Shown here: piece after piece, positions 55,039 to 63,367 of the stretch
Layout of the letters: each line of letters begins with the position of its first letter
Numbering within the stretch: position 1 is the stretch's first letter
Source: Rhodobacteraceae bacterium KLH11
GTDB lineage: Bacteria > Pseudomonadota > Alphaproteobacteria > Rhodobacterales > Rhodobacteraceae
NCBI GenBank assembly: GCA_000158135.1
Contig: DS999532.1
Span: 420,263 to 484,262, forward strand
DNA: 64,000 nt
Direction of reading: 5' to 3'
Made by a program: the position numbers and the translations under genes
Notes under the pieces: model-generated
Told to the model about the DNA's origin: nothing
Seen by the model: the letters and a program-made list of their open reading frames with translations, nothing else
Database searches by the model: none

Positions 55039-57074
55039 TCTGCGGCCTCTGCCTGTCGGGTCACTACGGGGGACGAGCCAAGGACCGATCCCAGCTCATC
55101 CGTGATGCGGCGCGCCTGATCAACAGCGCGCTGCGCTTCGGCCCGCGCGTTCGTACCTTCGCCACCACGATGTTCCAGATGCCCGGCCAATAGCGCCAGA
55201 TAGTGATCCAGAACGGTTTGCAGCCTTTCTGCCAGATCGCTGCGGGCGGTGTCTACCAGATCATCGCCGATCATCTCGAATTCCTGCACGATCATGCGTT
55301 CGGCCCGGTTCAGAACGCTGCGGCGCGAGATCAAACGCGACAGCCATGTCACGCGAAGCTCGACCGTGATGCCACGGGTCAGCGCGCTGGTGTCCGGGCG
55401 GAACCAACGCACAGCGCTGGTATTCATCCGATTATCCACCGGCTCCTGCCAGCCGGGCAGGGCACGCAGTGCAGCGTTGCTTTGCATGTCAATCGCATAA
55501 AGCTCGCTCAGCATGCGTTGGCGCACGACCTGCGTGGCGCCTTGTACCAACTCACGCATGCGTTCGCGCAGAGGGGTAAAATTCAGCTCGGTTTCACCAT
55601 CCTTGGCCAACAAAGGAGATTGCCCGTCAGGCCCGCGAACGACGATCGAGACCGCCTCGGCCACCGTATCGTCCATCACCCCGCGCAGATTGGCCAGCAC
55701 ATCATCCATATCGTTGGTGATTGCTGCGGTTTTCTCGGCAACCATGGCCCGGAGTTCCGTGAGGGTTTGATTGTTTTCATCCAGATTGGTGGGGCTGGGC
55801 TGATCCTGCACCTCAATTGCGCGCAGATGGGCAGTGCTGCGTTCCAGCTCGCCCTGCGCAAAGCTGTTGAGGTGCTGCCACGCCATGTTCAGCTGTTCCT
55901 GACGGGCCCCTTCGGTCAGCGCCTTGGTGACATGACGTCGCAAATCCGGCAGCCCCGAGGCGATCATGGCCGCAAAGCGCAGCACGCCTTCGCGGCTGAT
56001 CGGGCCGGGGCCTTGCTTGATCTCTTCGACGCCCGAAAGATATTGTTTCATCTGCTCCGGATGCGCGCGCAGCCAGGCCAGAATCTCATCATGATCGATA
56101 CCGGTTTCATCCCCGGTCAGCGCATAATGTGCCCATTGCGCGCTGCCCATCAGCACGTCAATGTCCGAATTGCCAAGCGCCTGCTCCAGCCCATCCATCA
56201 CATCAGCGCGAACCTTCGAGGCATCATTGGCACCGCCCCCCAATTCGTCGACACGATTGATGAACACCACGATCTGACCAAGTTCCAGGGCCTGCATCAG
56301 GCGGAACAGCTTCAGATCAGCTCGTGACAGGGCCTGATGCGCGGACAGGACCACCACAAAGAAATCGGATTCCTTGAGATACTGGCGCGAGATTTCTTCG
56401 CGGATCAGCAACGGGTCATTGACGCCGGGCGTATCGGTTACGGTCACCGGATAGGGGAAATGGCCGATGTCGAAATAGACCTCGGCCTTGCGGGTGATAT
56501 CGCTGTAAAGGCCCCGGTCAGAGCCCGGATCATGGGTACCTTCATCCGTCGGATCGTCGCCGGCGCAGACATAGCGGGCCAGATCGTCAGAGGTCAGTTC
56601 ATCCAGATCATGATGCTGGCCAAGCAGGTGTTTGTAGCTTTCGCCCAGGCGCAGCTTGGCGCGGGTTTTCATCGCCTCGACCTGCTCTTCGATCATTTCG
56701 CGCTTATAGCTGTCCTCCTCATCGGGGAACATGTTGCGCAGCTCTTCACCTTCGGCAATCAGCGCCTGCCATTGCGGGTTGTCGAAAAAATGGAACTCGG
56801 CCCCGGATGTGCGACCCGAAGGGTGGCCGAAATGCATATCGGTGATGACGGTGGTCCAGGGGTTTACATCCGAAGGTAAATATTCAGCCTGACCCGTGAA
56901 CCCGTTGATCAGCCGGGACTTTCCGGCCTTGATCTGCCCGACAAAGGCTATCGATGGCTTGAGGTTGGTCAGATCGTCAACAATACGCGAGATGAAATGA
57001 CGGGTTTCGTCATTGCTCAACCCGTTCAAATCTTCTGCTATACGAATAAGTTCGCGGCGATTCAGTTCACTCAT
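55035..57074 (-). CDS. Dynamin-like large GTPase, type A (pair 2)
   Basis: 679 residues. P-loop GQIKAGKSR at 46-54, LPSDVNPWTTVIT as switch I/G2, DTPGVND at 214-220, and NRVD at 273-276 in place of NKxD. About 300 residues of helical stalk follow. TWLSRLISRR at ~576-585 aligns with the Trp/Arg-rich motif of the other type-A protein, a possible membrane-contact segment. It shares SDVNPWT and the ALTG element with the protein at 60107. The dynamin superfamily reshapes membranes; the target here is unknown. Confidence 0.88.
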   Translation of the reverse strand: MSELNRRELIRIAEDLNGLSNDETRHFISRIVDDLTNLKPSIAFVGQIKAGKSRLINGFTGQAEYLPSDVNPWTTVITDMHFGHPSGRTSGAEFHFFDNPQWQALIAEGEELRNMFPDEEDSYKREMIEEQVEAMKTRAKLRLGESYKHLLGQHHDLDELTSDDLARYVCAGDDPTDEGTHDPGSDRGLYSDITRKAEVYFDIGHFPYPVTVTDTPGVNDPLLIREEISRQYLKESDFFVVVLSAHQALSRADLKLFRLMQALELGQIVVFINRVDELGGGANDASKVRADVMDGLEQALGNSDIDVLMGSAQWAHYALTGDETGIDHDEILAWLRAHPEQMKQYLSGVEEIKQGPGPISREGVLRFAAMIASGLPDLRRHVTKALTEGARQEQLNMAWQHLNSFAQGELERSTAHLRAIEVQDQPSPTNLDENNQTLTELRAMVAEKTAAITNDMDDVLANLRGVMDDTVAEAVSIVVRGPDGQSPLLAKDGETELNFTPLRERMRELVQGATQVVRQRMLSELYAIDMQSNAALRALPGWQEPVDNRMNTSAVRWFRPDTSALTRGITVELRVTWLSRLISRRSVLNRAERMIVQEFEMIGDDLVDTARSDLAERLQTVLDHYLALLAGHLEHRGGEGTNARAEAQRAVDQARRITDELGSVLGSSPVVTRQAEAAE

Positions 57075-57144
57075 TAGATTTACCCTGGTAACTCGTATTT
57101 TAGGTTTAACTTAGCAAAATGGACACTATTGGGCAGGATCGCGG

Positions 57145-57990
57145 TCATTCAACGGCGGTTTTCAAGGACTTCCACAGGTTAACAACAGCACCCAACTTGC
57201 GGGCATCATGCACTGCGGCGGCGGTTTCCCGGCCATCGCGCAGGATGGCAAGCCCGGCCCCCTGACCCCCGGACGGGCGCATGACGATCAATTGTGGCTC
57301 TGACAATGCACCAGATCCATCAGCCTGCCAACCGGCCAGATCCTTGGCGAAACGGTTCAGCAGGTCTGCATCGGGCTGCGCAGGCTGACCCGGTGCACAT
57401 ATCCCGTCAAGTTGGATATCGTCTTCCGCAGCCCCCATCAGAATGCGACCCAAGGCAAAACGGTCGGTGTCGTCATAGAACGTGCCGGCAATGCTGGCGT
57501 GGGGGGCCGGATGCGCCTCGGGCGGGTGGTTCTCGACGATGGATATCCGCGGTTCCTCGGGCAGTTCGATCCGGTCGCAAGCGGCTTGAACCTCTGAGAA
57601 GGTAATCCCCACATCATCAGCTTCCAGCGCCATGTCGGGGCGGCGTGAAACCAGCTCTAGCGGGCTGGGCGCGGTGGCGATATCCGACACCAGCTGAGCC
57701 AGACGCTCGGTCAGATTTTCGCGGGCATCGGTTTCGAAATCCGGCACCGGGCCTGTGACACATCGAAAGACATCGGTGATCCGCGAGCTGTTGACCTCGA
57801 TCGCAAGCACAGCCCCGTCAGAGGCGGTGAATTCCAGCCGCCGGGGCAGGATCGTACCCCGGATCACGCCCAGAACCTCGTCACGACGTGCCTGCGCCGT
57901 GTCGCCCGGCAGATAGAATGCCGGAGACAAGCGTGCGACCGACGTTCGCCCGATCCCTTCGAGCATATCCAGAATTTCGCCATCCATCAT
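57145..57990 (-). CDS. Uncharacterised protein of the GTPase locus, 281 aa
   Basis: No family recognised and no signal peptide or membrane helix. The N-terminal ~110 residues (LSPAFYLPGDTAQARRDEVL; RRLEFTASDGAVLAIEVNSS) look like a folded domain. The middle has an acidic/proline linker, and the C-terminal part contains QLIVMRPSGGQGAGLAILRD followed by a helix. It starts 24 bp after the Roadblock gene and precedes type-A GTPase 2 by 70 bp. I infer a scaffold or regulator of the GTPases. Confidence 0.7.
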   Translation of the reverse strand: MMDGEILDMLEGIGRTSVARLSPAFYLPGDTAQARRDEVLGVIRGTILPRRLEFTASDGAVLAIEVNSSRITDVFRCVTGPVPDFETDARENLTERLAQLVSDIATAPSPLELVSRRPDMALEADDVGITFSEVQAACDRIELPEEPRISIVENHPPEAHPAPHASIAGTFYDDTDRFALGRILMGAAEDDIQLDGICAPGQPAQPDADLLNRFAKDLAGWQADGSGALSEPQLIVMRPSGGQGAGLAILRDGRETAAAVHDARKLGAVVNLWKSLKTAVE

Positions 57991-58014
57991 GCCGTGACCC
58001 CCCTATGGTCCCGT

Positions 58015-58416
58015 CTATACCGCCGCGGCCACCGGCCTGAGGCTGAGATGTGATTTCGTAAGCGCCAGGCCTATATTGGCGCTGTCGCGGCAGATATAGC
58101 AGACCACATGATCAGGATATTCAGGTGTCCTGAGAAAGATATGCAAACGGTCACTGGCAAACACCGCGATTTCCCCAAACCCCGGATGTTCCACCTCATC
58201 TATCCCTGCGCTGCGCAGCAGGTCTTCAAAGCCCTTCGTGCCGCGCCCCTGAAACAGGTTCGCGACAGCCAGCGCCAGATTTTCCAAGGCTTCCGCGTTT
58301 TCACGATCAGAGGCCTCAATGCCCAGTAACATCCCGGTTTCCATATCAACATACCCGGCTGCAATGCAGTCGGGTATGGTCTCGATGGCCGAGGCTAATG
58401 CGGCGTCAATCGACAT
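58015..58416 (-). CDS. Roadblock/LC7-like domain protein
   Basis: 133 residues. IPDCIAAGYVDMETGMLLGI is the first strand-turn-strand of a Roadblock/LC7 fold; VCYICRDSANIGLALTKSHL is the closing strand and helix. In MglB and similar proteins this fold binds and controls small GTPases. Here no MglA-like GTPase is present, but four large GTPases surround it, so it may be their regulator. Gaps to neighbours are about 25 bp. Confidence 0.7.
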   Translation of the reverse strand: MSIDAALASAIETIPDCIAAGYVDMETGMLLGIEASDRENAEALENLALAVANLFQGRGTKGFEDLLRSAGIDEVEHPGFGEIAVFASDRLHIFLRTPEYPDHVVCYICRDSANIGLALTKSHLSLRPVAAAV

Positions 58417-58442
58417 TTATTCGCCTGCCTTGCTGAGTTGGA

Positions 58443-60098
58443 TCAAACCGCATGCCACTCTGCCCGGCTGTTTTTGCTGGCCTCACGCACCGCCTGCAAC
58501 GTGTCTTTGGTGGGGTGCGTGTTGTGCTCTTTCGCGATCTCGTCGAATTCGGACAAGAACGCCGCAAACGCGCTTTTCAACCCGTTTGCATCATCAGGCA
58601 GGGTTTCACGCGCCACGATCTCGCTCCACATGGCTGAGGCGCTGAGCGGGGCGCCTTCGGTCAGGTGCGCGGGGCTATCCGCCACGTCTTCGGACGCGTC
58701 GCTTTGATCTTCGTCTACAACCGAAATGCCCTTCATTTCGACCACGCGGCCCGGGGTCAGAGAGTTCGATTCAGGCTCGGGTTCGTATTCGTCCTCGGCG
58801 CTTTCGGATTGTTCCGCCAACAGGGCCGTGATGGAAGAGACCGATTGTTCGATGTCTGTATTTTCGGGAACATCGTCCGCAGGGCTTACGGCAATTGTGA
58901 CGGCTTCCTCGGCTTCCTCTTCTTCTTTTTCAGAACCCAGAACAATCAGTTCTGCTTCGTCCTGATCTTCTTCCTCATCACCCATGAAAGCGAACTCATC
59001 CACCTCGGTGGCCGGGTTTGCCAACATGCCCAGATCAAGCGGCTCGTTGGGCTGGTCAGAGAACAGGGCGCGCAGATCCTCGTCAGCCGGTTCGGCCTCA
59101 GTCGTCATTTCGACGCGCATCCGCTCTGCCTCGTCCGCACCGATACGGGCACGTTCAGCATCGTCTGTGCGACGCTCAACGCGGGCAGGGCGCACGGGAA
59201 AGCTGGTGATGACATCGCTCTCGGCATCAGCGCTCTGGTCAGCCGTCGTTTCAACCAGCTTGAGCGGGGTTTCCTCGGGCCGCTTTTCCGGACGCAAGGG
59301 TTGTACTCTGGCCTCATCAGGCAGAGCTTTGTCGATCTGGTACCGGGCCAATTGGTTCGCACGGTCATCCATGATCTGCTCAGTTATCTGAAGGAAACTG
59401 TCGACCATTTTGCCGCCGCCGCTCCGGGCCCAAAGCTCGGCATCGCCGGTTTTGTCGCGCGCCATGATGGCGTCGCGGGCAGAAAACAGAATGGTGCGAT
59501 TGAACAGATGCCCGGCTTCACGGTTGACGCGGCGCAAAACCTTTTGCCGATCTTTCTGGCCCAGAGCATCTGCCCGCGTAATCAGCAAAAGAGACTTGTG
59601 TTGCAAACGTTCGGGCAAAGACACCCATGTTGCCCGCTCGGTCTCGCGCCAGGCCTGAGTTGAATGCGTACACCACAAGACGCCATTTGCCTGACCGACC
59701 GCACGCTGCCAGACATCGGTGGAAATCTTCGGGTCCGAAATACCGGGCGTGTCGATCAGATCAACGGCTTCCAGAATATCGGCCTCAAGAAAGATGCGGA
59801 CGAACTGCGCATCATTCACGCCAACCTGTTCAAGCTGATCCAGCTCGATATTCCGCATGCTGCCGTCGTGGGATTTCACATACGCAGGTCGATTGCCCCA
59901 GCTGAACCAGATCGGCGGCAGCTGAGTGGCTGTAACCTGCGTCGGCAACGCCTGCTTGCGCAGCAGGAAGTTCATCAACGTCGATTTGCCTGCACTGAAT
60001 TCTCCCATAAGCGCAAATACAGGCTTGCGGCGCGACCACTGCTCGATGCGGTTCCAGCTCTTGGGAGAGACGAAGCGGGTTTCAGATGTATTTACCAT
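58443..60098 (-). CDS. Dynamin-like GTPase, type B with acidic linker (pair 1)
   Basis: 551 residues. P-loop GEFSAGKST at 32-40, DTPG at 116-119, TRAD at 174-177. After ~260 residues a long, strongly acidic, low-complexity region (for example LGSEKEEEEAEEAVTIAV) replaces the compact C-terminus of the 429-aa paralogue. A final ~70-residue helical domain (LKSAFAAFLSEFDEIAKEHN) follows. The linker suggests a flexible tether or a phosphorylation/FHA docking region; the latter is speculation. Follows type-A GTPase 1 by 8 bp. Confidence 0.85.
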   Translation of the reverse strand: MVNTSETRFVSPKSWNRIEQWSRRKPVFALMGEFSAGKSTLMNFLLRKQALPTQVTATQLPPIWFSWGNRPAYVKSHDGSMRNIELDQLEQVGVNDAQFVRIFLEADILEAVDLIDTPGISDPKISTDVWQRAVGQANGVLWCTHSTQAWRETERATWVSLPERLQHKSLLLITRADALGQKDRQKVLRRVNREAGHLFNRTILFSARDAIMARDKTGDAELWARSGGGKMVDSFLQITEQIMDDRANQLARYQIDKALPDEARVQPLRPEKRPEETPLKLVETTADQSADAESDVITSFPVRPARVERRTDDAERARIGADEAERMRVEMTTEAEPADEDLRALFSDQPNEPLDLGMLANPATEVDEFAFMGDEEEDQDEAELIVLGSEKEEEEAEEAVTIAVSPADDVPENTDIEQSVSSITALLAEQSESAEDEYEPEPESNSLTPGRVVEMKGISVVDEDQSDASEDVADSPAHLTEGAPLSASAMWSEIVARETLPDDANGLKSAFAAFLSEFDEIAKEHNTHPTKDTLQAVREASKNSRAEWHAV

Positions 60099-60106
60099 AA
60101 CTCTTC

Positions 60107-62107
60107 TTATGCTGCTTCGTTGTTGAGATCTTTGAGGATGTCGCCCAATATGTCATCACGCGACTTTTTCGGCTGTGCACCGGATATTTGCGCCGTGGCT
60201 CGTTCTGGCGATTGTGAGATGCCAAGCAGCGTATCTTTCTGCTCTTTCATGAAATCAGCAAGCGTGGCGCGGACATTTTCCAGAACGGCTGCGATCTGGT
60301 TCTCCTCGATATCTTTAGTGATCGAGTTCGCCTCGGATGCAATCAGACGTGTGTAGTCTGCGGCATAAGCCTCGAACCCTTTGCGGCGCTGCCACCATCG
60401 ACGCCACCAGGTGCTTTGCAGATCAAGCGCGATTGTGCGCCCGATACCCAGCGGAGGTGGCACACGTGGTACAATCGGTGCTTCGATGTTGAACTCGCCC
60501 AAATGATTGCCCAGCAGCTTCTGATAAAGGGCTTCGACATCAGCCGCAGCGGCCCCGTAAAGCGCACCAACCTCTTTGCGCATCGAGCGTGCAAAACTGA
60601 AATACGCAGCTTTCTGCAGTGTCCGCAGCCCAGCCGGGTCGTATTGCCAGGTCCCCTGCTCTCCGTTCTGTTCCAGATGAGAGATCAGTGAATCCGTGGC
60701 CCGTTTGACAAAGTTTGTTTCGGCTGACGCCAGCCGTTCCAGAACCTTGTCGCGCAGCTTTGCGGTCAGCTCGGACGTTCTCTTTTCATATTCCGATGAC
60801 ACTGTTGCTATTGCATCTTCAGGCGACGCGCCATCGAGATCGCGAACGATGCCATCGCTGTTCGACAATGTCTTGGCGACGGCAGTTGCTCTGATCTGGC
60901 TGGCAATGTTGCGCGCCCGGTGGCGCACGCGATCCAGCAGCCGGGTTCCCGTTCCTTCGGCAATCCGTTCGTTCATGGCCAGCAACAAATCAGGCAGACC
61001 TGACAACGCCCAGATCTTGTCCAGCGATGCCGCCTGATCGCCAAATCCGGCGGCCAGATAGAACGTGTTCAGCGTCTCGCGCGATTCCTCTGTCAGAATA
61101 TCCGGGTTTCCGGTCAGCGCGGCCTCGGCCCACAAGGCGCTACCAAAGACGATGCTGGTGTTGGTATCGATATTATTCTGCTTCAGCGTATCCTGAATGC
61201 GATCCCGAATTTCGGGCACCTGACTGATCGGGTCCGACAATTCGTCAATGCGGTTTACGAACAGGATAATCTGGCGATTTTCAAACTGGGCGATGATCCG
61301 CATCAGGGCCATATCCATCGTCGTCAGCGCCTGACTGGCCGCAAGAACGACAACACAGACCTCTGATCCACGCAGGCTGCGCAAGGTTATCTGTTCGCGC
61401 ACCATGAAAGTATCGTTCACACCGGGCGTATCGCAAAGTTTGAGCGCGATCGGATATTGCGGGATATCCATAAAAAGCTCGGCTGATTTTGTTACATCGG
61501 CGAAGCGACCCGTCTTGGGGTCGATATCCGGATCATCTTCATCCCCAAGGCAGACATATCGCTGAACCAGTTCGTCATCGAAATAGTCATACTGATGGCT
61601 CTGCCCGAGGATCAGATCGAAATGCTTGCCCAGCCGCTCTTCGGATTTGGCCTTCATATCTTCAATCTGACGACGGATGTCATCCATCTCGTCATCGGCT
61701 CCGGCGCGATTTGCCAGCTCACCCAGCCGACCGCCGCCCACCATCAGATTGTCCCATTCTTCCTGCTCGAAAAAGGTGAACTTTGACTTGGTATCACCTT
61801 CGGTCCGGGTGTTGATGTTGAGTGTGGTGACCACCGAAGTCCACGGGTTCACATCCGAGGGCAACAGGTTGGGCCGCCCGGCCAGAATATTCACAATCGA
61901 AGATTTCCCGGCCTTCACCTGCCCCACCATGGTGACGCTGGCCGAAAAGTTTTCCATTTTCGTCTTCAGTGCAGCCAGCCGCGCGGACGAACGCGCATCC
62001 GCCACCTCTGTCAGTTGGTCGATCTGCGTCGTCAGCGAGGTCATTGCCTCTGTCATCTCGGACAGAGCCTCGTTTCCTACAGACAGAAGGTGGTCGTTGC
62101 GCGCCAT
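60107..62107 (-). CDS. Dynamin-like large GTPase, type A (pair 1)
   Basis: 666 residues. P-loop GQVKAGKSS at 62-70, LPSDVNPWTSVVT (G2), DTPGVND at 226-232, NRID at 285-288. The stalk region is mainly helical. TWWRRWWQRR at 566-575 is a striking Trp/Arg cluster that could insert in or bind a membrane. Clearly paralogous to 55035-57074. The gene starts 2 bp after the 137-aa ORF stop. Confidence 0.88.
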   Translation of the reverse strand: MARNDHLLSVGNEALSEMTEAMTSLTTQIDQLTEVADARSSARLAALKTKMENFSASVTMVGQVKAGKSSIVNILAGRPNLLPSDVNPWTSVVTTLNINTRTEGDTKSKFTFFEQEEWDNLMVGGGRLGELANRAGADDEMDDIRRQIEDMKAKSEERLGKHFDLILGQSHQYDYFDDELVQRYVCLGDEDDPDIDPKTGRFADVTKSAELFMDIPQYPIALKLCDTPGVNDTFMVREQITLRSLRGSEVCVVVLAASQALTTMDMALMRIIAQFENRQIILFVNRIDELSDPISQVPEIRDRIQDTLKQNNIDTNTSIVFGSALWAEAALTGNPDILTEESRETLNTFYLAAGFGDQAASLDKIWALSGLPDLLLAMNERIAEGTGTRLLDRVRHRARNIASQIRATAVAKTLSNSDGIVRDLDGASPEDAIATVSSEYEKRTSELTAKLRDKVLERLASAETNFVKRATDSLISHLEQNGEQGTWQYDPAGLRTLQKAAYFSFARSMRKEVGALYGAAAADVEALYQKLLGNHLGEFNIEAPIVPRVPPPLGIGRTIALDLQSTWWRRWWQRRKGFEAYAADYTRLIASEANSITKDIEENQIAAVLENVRATLADFMKEQKDTLLGISQSPERATAQISGAQPKKSRDDILGDILKDLNNEAA

Positions 62108-62109
62108 AG

Positions 62110-62523
62110 TCAGCCTCCGGTACCCGTTGCGGCGATGTGGTCCCCTGCCCCGTCAGGCAGGCTCGCAAGCGTGTCAATGCGTGCGATAAGATCCAGTGCG
62201 TTCCCAAGGATCACAGCCTCGGTTCGCGGTGAAATTGATTCATAGGCAAGGGAATCAGCCAAAACCTCAATCGAGCTGAATCCTTCCCCATTTTCCAGAC
62301 TGGCCACGCGGCGCCCGGTCGGAAAGTCTTGCGATTTATGTGCAGGCAACGGCATGCGGGCATTAGCCAGCAGGTAACGGTTACCCGAATGAGTTCTGAG
62401 AGCGACACCGAAACCCGTGCCAGGATGCTGGCGGTTCAGGGTTTTCAGCTCGCCGATAAAGCTTTCGCGGGCAAGGCTTACGACGTCTTGCTCGGAAGCG
62501 ACAGTTTTGATCTGGTTGGTCAC
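62110..62523 (-). CDS. Uncharacterised protein heading the GTPase operon, 137 aa
   Basis: I choose the GTG at 62523, because AAGGG lies 8 nt upstream and longer starts have no ribosome site. No family recognised. FGVALRTHSGNRYLLANARM and an amphipathic helical C-terminus (LGNALDLIARIDTLASL) are visible; there is no signal peptide. The start overlaps the stop of a 22-codon leader ORF (GTGA). First recognised gene of the 62.5-53.7 kb operon. Confidence 0.65.
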   Translation of the reverse strand: MTNQIKTVASEQDVVSLARESFIGELKTLNRQHPGTGFGVALRTHSGNRYLLANARMPLPAHKSQDFPTGRRVASLENGEGFSSIEVLADSLAYESISPRTEAVILGNALDLIARIDTLASLPDGAGDHIAATGTGG

Positions 62524-62588
62524 GACAGAGACCCTTGTGTTGGAGTTGAGCAGAAACTCGCACAATGCCGGATGGCAAAAAGACTCAT
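62520..62588 (-). CDS. Possible 22-codon leader ORF coupled to the GTPase operon
   Basis: ATG at 62588 follows AGGAG (spacing only 3 nt) and runs 22 codons to a TGA that overlaps the GTG of the 137-aa gene. The peptide begins MSLFAIRHC and has Cys and Ser/Thr but no obvious attenuation codon run. It may serve only translational coupling, or be chance. Confidence 0.35.
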   Translation of the reverse strand: MSLFAIRHCASFCSTPTQGSLS

Positions 62589-63282
62589 TAACTCCTGCGC
62601 CCATCAATTACGATTTCCGCGGTGTTATTTTGACGCGAATAAGATATTTTGGCGTTTGAAATGTGGCGTAATTATGGACACGCCCCACGAAAACGCCTCA
62701 ACCTATAGGGGTGATCTAAAGAAGTTTAGATGGACTGCTTCTTTCAGCGCAGCGCGGTATTTGAGTTGGAATTGTATGTTCTGGAAGTACTAATCGCTTG
62801 ATCTATGCGTAATAAGATGTTGAATTACCAAATATAATTATTCACACAGAGGAAAACTTGCGACGCTAGAAGCTGGAACGTGACTTGTTCTGGTATAGGC
62901 GCTGATCGCGACGCATCTCGCTGCTGATGTACATGATTTTTCGCGGTCACAACGTAAGCGGGTTTAAATTTTCTGAGTGTTTCAAGATCAAATGTCGTCA
63001 AAATGGAAACAAACGGGACAGGCAAGCTGGCCTCAGAAAAGGTATGTAAATGATATTGGGTCGCACTGATATATGACTTGTATTCCCTATTCCATAGACC
63101 CACTCCCGTCGGAGTTCTGATCTCCCAATACGTGCGAACAAGCGCAACGCGAGAAGCACCCAACCACATAACCGTTTCGATAATGGCGACAATAATTCTT
63201 GATCGAAGGCTAATTTTACCCCTCGCGCTCACCTGAAAGCTTTGCTATTGAGCCCGTCGTTGCGATGCGATGGCGTCGAGAT
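62589..63282. other. AT-richer region upstream of the GTPase operon
   Basis: About 690 bp with lower GC than its surroundings, especially 62600-62870. It must contain the promoter of the GTPase operon, but I found no strong -35/-10 pair. The only sizeable frame is the doubtful ORF at 62825-63232. Confidence 0.5.
62825..63232 (-). CDS. Doubtful hypothetical ORF, 135 aa
   Basis: The frame opens MSARGKISLRSRIIVAIIET and has a short hydrophobic N-terminal stretch; the rest shows no known motif. It lies in AT-richer DNA between the GTPase operon and the tRNA, near recombinase remains, so it could be foreign cargo or non-coding. No clear ribosome site was seen. Confidence 0.25.
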   Translation of the reverse strand: MSARGKISLRSRIIVAIIETVMWLGASRVALVRTYWEIRTPTGVGLWNREYKSYISATQYHLHTFSEASLPVPFVSILTTFDLETLRKFKPAYVVTAKNHVHQQRDASRSAPIPEQVTFQLLASQVFLCVNNYIW

Positions 63283-63367
63283 GCGGGTGTGGCGAAATTG
63301 GTAGACGCACCAGATTTAGGTTCTGGCGCCGCAAGGCGTGGGGGTTCAAGTCCCTCCACCCGCACCA
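63283..63367 (+). tRNA. tRNA-Leu (anticodon UAG)
   Basis: An 85-nt sequence folds as a class II tRNA. The acceptor stem is GCGGGTG/CACCCGC with an encoded CCA end. The D-arm contains AAATTGGTAGAC, the anticodon stem is CCAGA/TCTGG with loop TTTAGGT (UAG), and the long variable arm is GGCGCCGCAAGGCGT. The T-arm is GGGGGTTCAAGTCCCTC. Confidence 0.95.
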
